Of a stretch of DNA of 64,000 nucleotides, positions 54,692 through 63,873 are shown in pieces. The position numbers and the translations under genes are program-made. How positions within the stretch are numbered: position 1 is the stretch's first letter; each line of letters opens with the position of its first letter. Origin of the DNA: Nostoc indistinguendum CM1-VF10 (lineage in GTDB: Bacteria > Cyanobacteriota > Cyanobacteriia > Cyanobacteriales > Nostocaceae); the NCBI GenBank assembly GCA_019359215.1, contig JAHHHS010000008.1, positions 90,138 to 154,137 on the forward strand, read 5' to 3'. The notes beneath the pieces are model-generated. The model did no database searches. It saw only the letters and a program-made list of their open reading frames with translations, and was not told where the DNA came from.

Positions 54692-54755
54692 TCAGTAGAC
54701 CTAAAACTTTTGCGATCGCGCACAGAAGGCATCGCAGAACTTTTAGGTCTACTGA
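54692..54755. repeat. 15-bp inverted repeat TCAGTAGACCTAAAA
   Basis: Perfect arms 54692-54706 and 54741-54755 around a 34-base loop that contains GCGATCGC. It lies 58 bases after the end of the SPOR-glycosidase gene and may end its transcript or be a small mobile repeat. Confidence 0.75.
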
Positions 54756-54812
54756 TTGTACCAACCAGGATTCATCGCTGGAGAATAACATAGATAAGCC
54801 GAGGCGAGTTGT

Positions 54813-56444
54813 TCAATGTCTGGGATTATGGATTTTATCCAGGATAACAATAGCGTCAGCAATTGGTCGCTCTCCAGTAGAATCAGACGGATGGTTAATG
54901 AGTTGTTGGTTAATAGTCATAGTTGTAGAACCACCGCCATCAAGATTAAGAGCATCTGTTGCTCCAAGTGTACGCATAATCAGAGCGCTTTCTTCAAAAC
55001 TTGCACCTACACTTCTTGTTGGCTGACGACCATCAATTGTGACCAAAAGCAATTTTCCTAGTGGTGTAATTCCAGCTAGTGTCCGAGGGTTACGTCGTAC
55101 CCCAAACCTATAATAAAATTCCGGATTTTCGGGCCAGTGGAATCCTTCTTTATAAGCAGTAATATCTATTTTTCCGTTGCGTAGCAACCTTGGGCCTCCA
55201 TTGATGACTCCTGGAGTCTCATCTCTTCTTCGCACGTCCCATCCATTAGCCAAAACATGAGTCTTAATATCAATTTTTGAGCCTAGTTGTGCATAATTGC
55301 GTAACCACTCAACAGCATTACCCGTGCCTGATAACACTAAGCCACTACTGGGGATCTGTCCTCCTCGCTGCTGTCGAAACTCAATGACTTGGCCTGACGC
55401 ATCAAGTACGGCTTCTGCTCCTTTTCCTGTCTCTGTGGTTTGCCCAAAAGCAGATGTAAATTGAATCAATTCACTGCTATCTGTGCAAGTAAAGTCATGC
55501 TTGGGCTGTTCTGTAGGTAAGTCTCCACCTACACCACCGCAACCTCGAATCAAACCAGGCTTGCGGTTCAATCCATCTATCTCTCTTGTTGCACGATTGT
55601 TTGCAATTGCAAGAATTTTAGAAGTAAGAGCTGCTATACGGGCATCTCGGCTGGAACTGTCAAAGAGGATAAGGCTGGTTCTACCATTAACTGCTTCGCT
55701 CACCAGCTTACCGTTAATAATGGAAATACCTGCTAAGTCCCCTGGAGTCCCATCGTTTGTTCCAATGACAAAATATCCTCCGTTGACTGCTGCAAGAGCT
55801 GATGTTTTAGTAGAAAGTTGCGTCAAACGTTCATTGCCAGGAACAATTCCACTAACGAGTGCGGGGACAACTTTCAAGTGAGACTGATGGAGGTCTATCT
55901 CAAGTACATTCACAACCCAAGGACCAGTTGTTTCTTCTCCGTCTTCTGCTGTGTTAACAACTCGTACTCCTGAATATCCAGCAGTTGCAAGTTGATCTCG
56001 TAAATTAACAGCAAGAACTTCAGTATTAAAAGCGCCAACACGGACCAAATAACCAAGCACACCAGATTCAGGATCATCTGGCGCTCGTCGTAATATTGGC
56101 TTTAAGTAAGGTTGGTATCCTTGAGACTTTAATAAATTAGCAGTAGCTTGAGCCGCTTGTTGAGTAGCTTGAAATGTTACATCGACTGTATACACTTCAC
56201 GGTTTGACTGTTCGCCTCTAACAATAACCGTGTGAGTAATACCAGGAGCTATCTGATTCGATACCCGTGATTCTTTTAAATTACCTTTTCCTAAAGGCAG
56301 TGAGTACGAATAATATTTGTCCCTTTGTCTTGATTCTTCATTAGCACTGCTAATAAGCGGTTTAACTACTGCTAAAAGTAAAGAACATGGAACTACTAAG
56401 TATAAAGCTATTGTTTTGTTATGGAGACGGAGTTTGCGGGACAT
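54813..56444 (-). CDS. Exported SPOR / phosphodiester glycosidase (NAGPA-like) protein
   Basis: 543 residues. An N-terminal hydrophobic anchor or signal (about 12-33). Residues about 75-165 have the SPOR pattern (VDVTFQATQQAAQATANLL, YLVRVGAFNT, AGYSGVRVV), which binds bare peptidoglycan glycan strands. The rest is a phosphodiester glycosidase domain: LAAVNGGYFVI, AGISIINGKLVS, VINGGPRLLRNG, RTLAGI and NLDGGGSTTM, as in the enzyme that uncovers mannose 6-phosphate and in sporulation protein YigE-type relatives. It may trim cell-wall-linked glycans. Monocistronic. Confidence 0.85.
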   Translation of the reverse strand: MSRKLRLHNKTIALYLVVPCSLLLAVVKPLISSANEESRQRDKYYSYSLPLGKGNLKESRVSNQIAPGITHTVIVRGEQSNREVYTVDVTFQATQQAAQATANLLKSQGYQPYLKPILRRAPDDPESGVLGYLVRVGAFNTEVLAVNLRDQLATAGYSGVRVVNTAEDGEETTGPWVVNVLEIDLHQSHLKVVPALVSGIVPGNERLTQLSTKTSALAAVNGGYFVIGTNDGTPGDLAGISIINGKLVSEAVNGRTSLILFDSSSRDARIAALTSKILAIANNRATREIDGLNRKPGLIRGCGGVGGDLPTEQPKHDFTCTDSSELIQFTSAFGQTTETGKGAEAVLDASGQVIEFRQQRGGQIPSSGLVLSGTGNAVEWLRNYAQLGSKIDIKTHVLANGWDVRRRDETPGVINGGPRLLRNGKIDITAYKEGFHWPENPEFYYRFGVRRNPRTLAGITPLGKLLLVTIDGRQPTRSVGASFEESALIMRTLGATDALNLDGGGSTTMTINQQLINHPSDSTGERPIADAIVILDKIHNPRH

Positions 56445-56982
56445 GATTCACTCTTATGACTAAATGGGCAGTAAAATCTATTACAAGTACTTTTAGTTCT
56501 CTAATATTAAAAACATTTGTAGTTGTAAATAGAACGTAGAATAAATTGTCTGAAATATATATTGTTGTCTGGAGTGAATTTAACGGAAAAGATTTAATGA
56601 ATAGTTATGTTCGATTAAATATTTGATTAAGCTTTCACAATATATTGACTAAAGGCATTAGTCAACTGCGAATGCTCATAGCATTTAACGAAAATATGAT
56701 TACGGATAAAAAAACATCAAGAAGAATCAGTAAAATAGCTAGGGTAACAAAAGTAGAGATAAAAAGCCTTTGAGGAGTTTCTTAGTACTTTCTTAGAAAA
56801 TAAAAATAATTAATTTTCGCCGATTTTATGATCATTTTGGTTCAACTATAAAGAGTTTATAAGACTTTTAATGATGGCTAGCTACACCACGGATTTACAG
56901 CCCCCTCAAAGTTAACACGTAAGGATTCAGGTGGCAGAGTATTGACAAAGGGAACAGTTGAGGAAGAATATCACAAAAGTTG
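56445..56982. other. Intergenic region, AT-rich
   Basis: About 540 bases; no gene, hairpin or repeat recognised. Confidence 0.6.
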
Positions 56983-57228
56983 CTACTTTTCTAGACTGCG
57001 TGCTTCGATAATAAGTTGATTCTCTTCTGGAGATGCTGTGAGATTAACAGCAACAGCAGACTTAATAAAAAATACAACTCGTTCCACTTCTCGAAATCCG
57101 ACTTTTGTATAAAACTCATGACTTGCAGGATTATCAAGGAGGGCATCCAAAGCAAGTTCGATACATCCCTGCTCGCATGCCCACCCTTCAGTACCGCTCA
57201 AACCTGATGTTTTTGCTAAACGTAACAC
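56983..57228 (-). pseudogene. GNAT acetyltransferase, C-terminal fragment
   Basis: The first ten or so residues are foreign. From GWACEQGCIELALDALLDNP then ASHEFYTKVGFREVERVVFF the sequence matches the end of a GNAT fold (motif A end and motif B). The acetyl-CoA binding R/Q-x-x-G-x-G/A loop is missing, so it is inactive. It abuts a fragment of an unrelated gene on the other strand. Confidence 0.7.
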
Positions 57229-57346
57229 CGCATTAGCTGAAGTAACTCAGTACTTGCAAATTCAAAAGGATAAAAGACTAATATTTGCAGGTGACTTAAA
57301 CCTAGCTCCTTGGTCGCCCTACTATAAAACAATACGGTTCAGTTAA
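57172..57346 (+). pseudogene. Endonuclease/exonuclease/phosphatase-family fragment
   Basis: A frame without a start reads LKPDVFAKRNTALAEVTQYL then KRLIFAGDLNLAPWSPYYKT. GDLN..PWS is the EEP-family motif with an active-site Asp and Asn. It ends at a stop inside the IS end (57330-57351), so the element cut it. Confidence 0.7.
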
Positions 57347-57820
57347 GGCTAGCAAGCTGATGAGTGATATGAAATTTTGGAACTTCTACTCGTTGTCCAG
57401 TCCCTCTGTGTTGTGTTTTTTTAGAACGGAATTTTGATACAGGTTTTTTCACAACTCTGGGATTAATACGGTGAACACGTTCAGGTAACAATGTATCTAA
57501 AATCTCGACAATTAACCAATCGAAAAAAAGGGAAATTCTTCTGACTGTAAGTCTTGGAACTTAGGAATAGATAGCACGGGCGTTTAACCCGTAATGTACC
57601 TGTAAGACTTAACCGTAATGGTGGAACACCAGCAGTAGTTGCAGCTTGAAACATTAACACTCGTACTGACCAATGACCTAATAGCCAACCATAAATTTCT
57701 TGCACTACTTCTGGTGGCTTTTGAGAACGAACATGAGTTTTACGCCCTAACAGATTTTTGTTAGTAATGATATCAAAGTCGTAGATTTTAAAACTATCAA
57801 AGGTGGAAAATCTGATCATC
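57330..57820 (-). mobile_element. IS4-type transposase, degenerate 3' part
   Basis: The element end CAATACGGTTCAGTTAAGG is at 57330. On the minus strand a C-terminal tail reads RVHRINPRVVKKPVSKFRSK...HITHQLASLN, and a separate frame further upstream (57481-57819) holds KPPEVVQEIYGWLLGHWSVR and VLMFQAATTAGVPPLRLSLT, typical of the end of IS4-like DDE transposases. Frameshifts separate them and the catalytic part is missing. Confidence 0.7.
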
Positions 57821-57858
57821 GGATGCTATTAAACGATTTAGTTATTTAAAAATGGTGA

Positions 57859-58587
57859 TCATGCAGAAGAAGCTCTTTCCAGAAGAAAATCCAAATTATC
57901 ATTAGGATAATGCTCTTGTTTTTCTTCTCCAAATTTGAATAAATATATCGGTTTGTTCCCAATCAATTTGATTGATGAATCTTCAATTTTCAACATTGTT
58001 CCTTCCGGCAACCCTACGACATAAATATCTGGATTTAAAACTAAGAACTCTTCCAGTCTTTGTTCTCTTGTTTCTCCATTGTGATTTGGGATTACTGCAT
58101 TTGTATAGTGGGGATTGATTTGAAAAGGAACTAAATTCAATCCTTGAAAACTTATCGGTTCAATTATTGGCATATCATTACTTGTTTTGATGGTAGGACA
58201 AGCAACATTAGAACCTGCACTCCATCCGATATAAGGAGTTCCATTACTAACTTTATTTCTGATGTCCTCAAGTAGCTTAGTTTGGTGTAAGCAATGTATT
58301 AAATGAAAAGTGTTCCCGCCTCCAACTACTACAGCTTCTGCGTTTTTAATTAGTTCATAAGGATTTTCAACCAAATGAATAGCATCAACTTCATAACCTA
58401 TATCTTGAAATACTTTTTCAACTTTTTCGGTATACTGCTGGTAAGTTGAAGTAACGGCTGCAAAAGGGATAAACACAATTTTATTGACAGAGCTTCCTAA
58501 AAACTTTTTAATTTCCTGACGGGGATAAAATAAGTATTCTTCACCGATATTTGTTGAATTACTAAGTAATAACAATCTTTTTGACAT
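57859..58587 (-). CDS. pepE: Peptidase E (alpha-aspartyl dipeptidase, family S51)
   Basis: 242 residues, with AGGAA upstream of the ATG. The nucleophile is Ser123 in GWSAGSN, with His160 (INPHY) and Asp138 (TSNDMPI) as partners, matching the E. coli triad by spacing; VVGGGNTFHL is the other signature. It cleaves dipeptides with N-terminal Asp. It is rich in Lys, Asn and Ile and sits between IS and gene debris, so it may have been gained by transfer. Confidence 0.9.
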   Translation of the reverse strand: MSKRLLLLSNSTNIGEEYLFYPRQEIKKFLGSSVNKIVFIPFAAVTSTYQQYTEKVEKVFQDIGYEVDAIHLVENPYELIKNAEAVVVGGGNTFHLIHCLHQTKLLEDIRNKVSNGTPYIGWSAGSNVACPTIKTSNDMPIIEPISFQGLNLVPFQINPHYTNAVIPNHNGETREQRLEEFLVLNPDIYVVGLPEGTMLKIEDSSIKLIGNKPIYLFKFGEEKQEHYPNDNLDFLLERASSA

Positions 58588-58631
58588 GATTTAGTTCCTA
58601 TAGTTGTAATTATTTATATAATAAAGAATGG

Positions 58632-58787
58632 TTAATTTGCACTCGGTGTTGATTGAGTAAACCAGTTCATAGCTTTTTGGGAAATCGCGCCCGGAACTAT
58701 GTGCAACCCGTTGAACTCATAATATTGTACGTCATAGCCTGCGTGTCTATCACTGTGTCGAACCAGACTTGTTAAGGCAAAATCTTC
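58632..58787 (-). pseudogene. Alpha/beta-hydrolase (carboxylesterase), C-terminal remnant
   Basis: A short frame ending at a TAA reads HAGYDVQYYEFNGLHIVPGA and ISQKAMNWFTQSTPSAN, matching the end of phospholipase/carboxylesterase-type hydrolases with the catalytic His (GLHIVP). An in-frame stop lies upstream; the rest is gone. Confidence 0.65.
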
Positions 58788-58872
58788 TTAGAGATAGATG
58801 AATGGGATTTGTAGTAGCATTTAATATTAAAAACTATATAGTTTACTGCTAGTTGTGTTCCAATAAACAACA

Positions 58873-59136
58873 GTGACGGAAAACTCTTCACGACAAGATA
58901 ATGCTTTTGTTAATTTTGCTCATGTAGCACAAAGAGTAGCTGCTACATCAAAGCGTATTGAGAAAGCAGCAATTTTAGGCGAATATTTTACGAAGTTATC
59001 AGATGAAGACTTAGTGCTTGCTACACGGTACTTTGCCGGTTATATATTTCCCTTGCATGACCAACGCATTATCAATATTGGTGGAGCGACATTAAGCTAT
59101 TCCACATTTAATGTGTATAAAATGGCAATTGGATAA
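58873..59136 (+). pseudogene. ATP-dependent DNA ligase, N-terminal fragment
   Basis: 87 codons from a GTG. FAHVAQRVAATSKRIEKAAI and LSDEDLVLATRYFAGYIFPL then HDQRIINIGGATL match the helical DNA-binding N-terminus of bacterial ATP-dependent DNA ligases. The nucleotidyltransferase domain with the KxDG lysine is absent; the frame ends within 20 codons. Confidence 0.65.
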
Positions 59137-59154
59137 AAATGTATATTTTCGACT

Positions 59155-59568
59155 ATGCCCGCTAAAAGATACCTCACTAGTTCGCAAAAAGAGAATTTGC
59201 AAAAAGCCTTAAGAGAAAGTCAATCTTCGTAGTTGACACAGAGGATATTAATACTTTTGCTCATGGATGATGGAAAGACATACCAAGAAATTAGTGAATT
59301 TTTAGGATGTGGATATAGAACAGTAGCATATTGGCGTGTACATGGAGATCCAGACAATATCGAATCATTGCACGATGAGCGTAAAAAAGTGACAGGTCAA
59401 CGAAGCCGGGATCGCATTATCACTGGTGGTAAAGGCGGGACAGTACACTTGTGGAATACCTCTGGTCAGCTTTTGCACAACTTTCAGGGTGCGTTGCATA
59501 AATGCGGGATAAATTGGCGGTTGAAACCATTAAAAACTCGTTCTAAATTAAGCGAAATCATCCCATAA
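59155..59568 (+). pseudogene. IS630-type transposase start fused to a WD40 fragment
   Basis: ATG 59155 begins MPAKRYLTSSQKENLQKALR, but an in-frame TAG stands at 59230-59232. Downstream the same frame gives LLLMDDGKTYQEISEFLGCG and YRTVAYWRVHGD, a helix-turn-helix of IS630-type transposases. After LHDERKK it changes to SRDRIITGGKGGTVHLWNTS, a WD40 repeat piece. It then ends. A chimera of two unrelated gene remnants. Confidence 0.7.
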
Positions 59569-59723
59569 TTCAGCAACGCCAAAAAATAATAGTAGATAAA
59601 GATATTTTAAGTATTTTAAAAAACTAGTACCTCTGAGTTAGCTTTGTGCCAACTATCGGTACAATCAGCTAGTCGATAGTTATGTGTAATACAAATCACT
59701 ACAAAGCTAGAGGGAAGTTCAAG

Positions 59724-61328
59724 ATGGTTGTATTTGCTTTAAAACCAAGACAGATAGTTGGACGCATACTATCCACATCGCTACTTAGTTTGGCGGTCTT
59801 AGAGGTTCTTACCACCACAGCGTTCGCCAACCCGCCGGCTGCGTCTGTTGAAACTAAGGTGAAAGTGCCTAGTACAATGACCTCTGAACCCTTTAATATT
59901 AACCGTTACTTAAAAGTGCCGCCCAATTTTTCGATCTCTGTTTATGCTCGCATTAAGAAAGCTCGCTTTATGGCAGTTGCTCCTAATGGGGATCTTCTAG
60001 TGTCACAACCGAGTACGGGTAAAGTATTAATTGTCCGGCCAAATGGCAACAAAGACCCAATTATTTCTGACTTTGTGACGGGTCTACGCAGACCACACGA
60101 CATCGTGTTTCATAAAATTAACGACACCACATACGTTTATATCTCTGAGACTCATCAAATTAACCGCTTCATCTACAAGTCTGGAGATACAAGTGCAAAA
60201 AATCGCCAAATCGTTATAGCTGGTTTACCAGACAGCAGCACATCAGAACTCAAAGGCTCTTATGGTCACGAACTAAAAAATATCGCACTTGATGCCAATC
60301 ATAAACTGTACGTGTCGATCGCCTCTGCATGCAATGCCTGCAAAGAAGATACTGTCAGTAACCCAAAACGTGGTGCGATTTACCAATACGACGCTAATGG
60401 AACTAATCGGCGGCTTTTTGCCCAAGGGTTACGCAATGCCGAAGGATTAGCATTCTTACCTGGCACAAATGACCTTTGGGTAGTCGTTAATAATCGAGAT
60501 AACATTGCTTATCCGTTCAATGATAGCACTGGCAATTACGGTAAAATTATCCGTTCTTACGTAGACAACCACCCGCCAGAGCCGTTCACGAAAGTTCGAG
60601 ATGGCGGCAACTATGGTTGGCCATTCTGCAACCCCAATCCTGACACATCAACTGGCCTCAACAATATGCCCTTTGACCGCGACTATCAGTGGAATGCTGA
60701 TGGAAGTGTTAATTGCAATGCAATGGACAGGATTGATAAGGGTATCCAAGCTCATTCGGCTCCCTTGGGACTAACATTCTTACAAAATACCAAGTTTCCC
60801 AGCCTGTACTCAAATGGAGTAGTAGCGGGGCTGCATGGTTCATGGAATCGGCAGAAAAAAACGGGCTACAAAATAGCTTACTTTCCCTGGAACAGTAATA
60901 CAAAGACTTTAGGGGAGGAGATGGATTTAGTTAACGGTTGGTTAGTTCCAGCAACGCAACAAGTCTGGGGGCGACCAGTGGATATGGCAGTCGATCAGCA
61001 AGGTAATTTGTTTATTTCGGATGACTATAGCGGCACTATTTACAAGCTTTCCTACACGCCGTCAGTACAGGTTAAGGTTTATAGAGATTCTAATTTGACT
61101 GGAGTTTCTCAGTCTTTCCCTACAAGTCCAGGAGTATACAAGGCCATTGAAGGTGACTTAAATATTGTTGGGAATGACGCTATTAGCTCATTAAGTGTAC
61201 CACCGGGTAAAGTGGTACGTGTTTGCCAAAATGAAACTGGTGGTCGATGCCGTGAGTTTAGTGCTGGTGATTATAAATCTCTTGGAGCTGACTTAGATAA
61301 CCAAATATCTTTTATAGAGGTTAAATAG
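59724..61328 (+). CDS. Exported PQQ-type sugar dehydrogenase-like protein with beta/gamma-crystallin-like tail
   Basis: 534 residues from ATG 59724 (AGAGGGAAG upstream); ATG 59682 is a longer option. Signal peptide ending TTTAFA. The main domain is a six-bladed propeller of the glucose/sorbosone dehydrogenase type: FMAVAPNGDLLVSQPSTGKV, RRPHDIVFH, GLRNAEGLAFLPGTNDLWVV, GGNYGWPFCNPNP and GVVAGLHGSWNRQKKTGYK. It may oxidise sugars in the periplasm. The last 85 residues (VQVKVYRDSNLTGVSQSF...ISSLSVPPGKVVRVCQNETG) resemble one beta/gamma-crystallin unit, often calcium-binding. PQQ use is unproved. Confidence 0.85.
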   Translation: MVVFALKPRQIVGRILSTSLLSLAVLEVLTTTAFANPPAASVETKVKVPSTMTSEPFNINRYLKVPPNFSISVYARIKKARFMAVAPNGDLLVSQPSTGKVLIVRPNGNKDPIISDFVTGLRRPHDIVFHKINDTTYVYISETHQINRFIYKSGDTSAKNRQIVIAGLPDSSTSELKGSYGHELKNIALDANHKLYVSIASACNACKEDTVSNPKRGAIYQYDANGTNRRLFAQGLRNAEGLAFLPGTNDLWVVVNNRDNIAYPFNDSTGNYGKIIRSYVDNHPPEPFTKVRDGGNYGWPFCNPNPDTSTGLNNMPFDRDYQWNADGSVNCNAMDRIDKGIQAHSAPLGLTFLQNTKFPSLYSNGVVAGLHGSWNRQKKTGYKIAYFPWNSNTKTLGEEMDLVNGWLVPATQQVWGRPVDMAVDQQGNLFISDDYSGTIYKLSYTPSVQVKVYRDSNLTGVSQSFPTSPGVYKAIEGDLNIVGNDAISSLSVPPGKVVRVCQNETGGRCREFSAGDYKSLGADLDNQISFIEVK

Positions 61329-61509
61329 CACCACTTGCTGAAGTTTAGATTTTAAATTTTGGATTTTGGATTGAATAGTTTAAAATTCAAAATTTAAAAA
61401 GGTTTGAGAGCAAGCGACCTGAGTAGCATAGAATCTGCCCGTCCCTAACCCCGCCCATGATTACATGGACGAGGAATGTGGGACAGAAGAATGTTCAAAT
61501 AGCAAAACT

Positions 61510-62772
61510 TTATTGCACTTGGGTGGGGAAAGCACCAGGTCGCACAGCTATATTAAGATTTTGCCCATTGCGACGTAATTCCATACGTAAATCGCCCCCG
61601 ACTTGGCTATTTTCTACTGCCCTTTGGACACTGCTGGCATCTGTGACTGATTGCCCACCAAGCTTTTGGATAATATCACCAGCACGTATCCCTGCTTTAG
61701 CAGCTGGTGAATTTGGCACAACTTGCACAACTAATACACCTTTATCTTCATTCACGCTCAAACCGCTATTGGGATCTGAGTTGATATTTTGTTTTAGCTG
61801 AGGTGTTAACCCTACCATTTGAATTCCCAAATAAGGATGTTCTACTTTACCTGTAGCTATAAGTTGATTGGATATGCGTTGTGCTGTGTTGATGGGAATA
61901 GCAAACCCTAATCCTTGTGCCCCTTGAATTATAGCTGTATTCATTGCAATTACCTGACCACGGGAATTTAGCAGGGGCCCGCCGGAGTTACCGGGATTAA
62001 TGGCTGCGTCGGTTTGAATATACTCTACTCGCTTATCGGCAGCACCGATTAAATTGCTACTGCGTCCGGTAGCACTGATGATTCCGGTAGTTACTGTATT
62101 ATCTAGTCCAAGGGGGTTGCCGATCGCGATCGCCCATTCTCCCGGTTGCAGTTGATCTGAGTTACCTATGGCTACTGAAGGTAGATTGTTTGCCTCAACC
62201 TTGATAACAGCAACATCGGTTAATTCATCTTTTCCTAACACCTTACCTTCCAAGGCGCGCCCATCCTTGAGTGTCACTGTCACCGTATCAGCACCATCTA
62301 CCACATGGGCGTTAGTAAGAATCCGACCATCGGCACTGATAATAAAACCTGAACCAGTACCCCGTTCTACCCTTTCTCGTGATTGTGGCAGTTGGGAACC
62401 AAAAAAGCGGCGAAAAAACGGATCGTTAAATTCATCTGGTATCCGGCTTCTTACTGTTCGGGAAGAGTTAATCCGTACTACTGCTGGCCCGACTTTTTGC
62501 ACCACCTGGGTCACAAAATTAGGATCTGTGGCGGCTAGTACTGGAGGAGCGGCATTTACTCGATTAATTGCCAAATTAGATGCACTCTCAGACACCTGCC
62601 GAGAATGTCCAGCCATATAGCCACCTGCTAAGGTCATACCTGATCCCAGAAGCACGAGCGATAGAGAGGCGGCAGCCTTTTTCCAGGGTGCTCGATTATG
62701 GGATTTGGCATCAGCAGTGTTATGTAAAATGCTATTTAATGGGTGTTCTCTGTCGCGAGATTCGTTTTGCAT
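61510..62772 (-). CDS. HtrA/Deg-type serine protease
   Basis: 420 residues. An N-terminal hydrophobic segment (about 34-52) is a membrane anchor or signal. The protease domain has the triad His156 (TNAHVV), Asp186 (LTDVAVI) and Ser263 (PGNSGGP). A single PDZ domain is in the last 100 residues (GVLVVQVVPNSPAAKAGIRA). This is the layout of cyanobacterial HhoA/HhoB/HtrA, which degrade damaged proteins in the periplasm or thylakoid lumen. Which of the three it is cannot be told. Confidence 0.94.
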   Translation of the reverse strand: MQNESRDREHPLNSILHNTADAKSHNRAPWKKAAASLSLVLLGSGMTLAGGYMAGHSRQVSESASNLAINRVNAAPPVLAATDPNFVTQVVQKVGPAVVRINSSRTVRSRIPDEFNDPFFRRFFGSQLPQSRERVERGTGSGFIISADGRILTNAHVVDGADTVTVTLKDGRALEGKVLGKDELTDVAVIKVEANNLPSVAIGNSDQLQPGEWAIAIGNPLGLDNTVTTGIISATGRSSNLIGAADKRVEYIQTDAAINPGNSGGPLLNSRGQVIAMNTAIIQGAQGLGFAIPINTAQRISNQLIATGKVEHPYLGIQMVGLTPQLKQNINSDPNSGLSVNEDKGVLVVQVVPNSPAAKAGIRAGDIIQKLGGQSVTDASSVQRAVENSQVGGDLRMELRRNGQNLNIAVRPGAFPTQVQ

Positions 62773-62955
62773 TGCTGTCTGGAAGGATATTTATATCTAT
62801 TACTAATGTAGATATGATTTATGACAGTTTTGTTGCAAAGGTATTGCGTTGTTGTGAAAGCTTTGGTATTTTACTGAACCATATTGGAATATAGTCATTC
62901 TTAGAGGCGCACAGCTTTGCGCTATGTGTTCTTTACCATGCCTGAAGGAAGAAAA

Positions 62956-63873
62956 ATGGCACAGGGGAAAATCTTACTTAAACCTGGCACTTTATGGACA
63001 AGTGTTAAAGAACGGACTGAACACGCTTTACAATGCGGAGCGCTACTGTCGATACCAACCGAATTTGAATTTGTCGAGCAGGATGGCGTGCGCTTTTTGG
63101 TACGGATTTTGTCTAACTTGAATCGCAAAAAAGCAGCCAAGGAGAAACAGAAAAAACAATCTGCTACCTCTGCTCAAGAGTTTAATCCTTTTTTGCCCTA
63201 CGAAGAGGATTTATTTGTGGCGGATATTTCTGATACTCATGTATGTATTTTGAATAAATTCAATGTTGTTGATTATCATCTGCTAATCATCACCCGTGCC
63301 TTCGAGGAACAGGAAAGTTTGCTGACTCTGGAAGATTTTGCGGCTATGTGGTCATGTTTGGCTGATTTCGATGGTTTAGGATTTTACAACAGTGGCAAAA
63401 CCGCAGGTGCTAGTCAGCGACACAAGCATTTGCAATTAGTACCACTTCCACTTGCACCTTCAGGGCCACAGATACCTATTGAACCTCTACTAACAGCAGC
63501 ACAATTTCAGGAATCAATGCCTTCTGGTGCGGTGGGCTTTACTAACATAATACCAAAACTTCCTTTTCTACACGCTTTCGCACCATTAAATCCCGATTGG
63601 ATGCAGTCGCCGTTCACGGCGGCGCAAGCAACACTGGAAGTTTATCGGACTTTGCTAGATGCTGTGGGTTTAGATGCAAGGCAATCTGGCCCTTACAATC
63701 TGCTAGCGACACGAGAATGGATGTTGATCGTACCGCGATCGCACGAGCATTTCCAATCTATATCTGTGAATTCATTAGGATTCGCTGGTGCTTTACTAGT
63801 GCGAAATGCAGCAGAAATGGAGATTCTCAAAGCTCAAGGCCCAATGACTATCCTCAAGAGTGTTGCAGTATAA
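62956..63873 (+). CDS. ATP adenylyltransferase (Ap4A phosphorylase type)
   Basis: 305 residues from ATG 62956 with AAGGAAG five bases before it; ATG 62938 is possible. It contains the histidine-triad form SQRHKHLQLVPLPLAP near residue 155 (nucleophile His in HKHLQ), NSGKTAGASQ just before it, and YNLLATREWMLIVPRS near the end. It splits Ap4A with phosphate into ATP and ADP. The ending of the gene is directly joined to the IS end that starts at 63874. Confidence 0.92.
   Translation: MAQGKILLKPGTLWTSVKERTEHALQCGALLSIPTEFEFVEQDGVRFLVRILSNLNRKKAAKEKQKKQSATSAQEFNPFLPYEEDLFVADISDTHVCILNKFNVVDYHLLIITRAFEEQESLLTLEDFAAMWSCLADFDGLGFYNSGKTAGASQRHKHLQLVPLPLAPSGPQIPIEPLLTAAQFQESMPSGAVGFTNIIPKLPFLHAFAPLNPDWMQSPFTAAQATLEVYRTLLDAVGLDARQSGPYNLLATREWMLIVPRSHEHFQSISVNSLGFAGALLVRNAAEMEILKAQGPMTILKSVAV

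Larger units (their letters stand above)
54123..54812. other. Intergenic region with three inverted or duplicated elements
   Basis: About 690 bases without an intact gene. It holds the second decayed tail (54388-54490) and two large inverted repeats listed separately. Confidence 0.6.
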
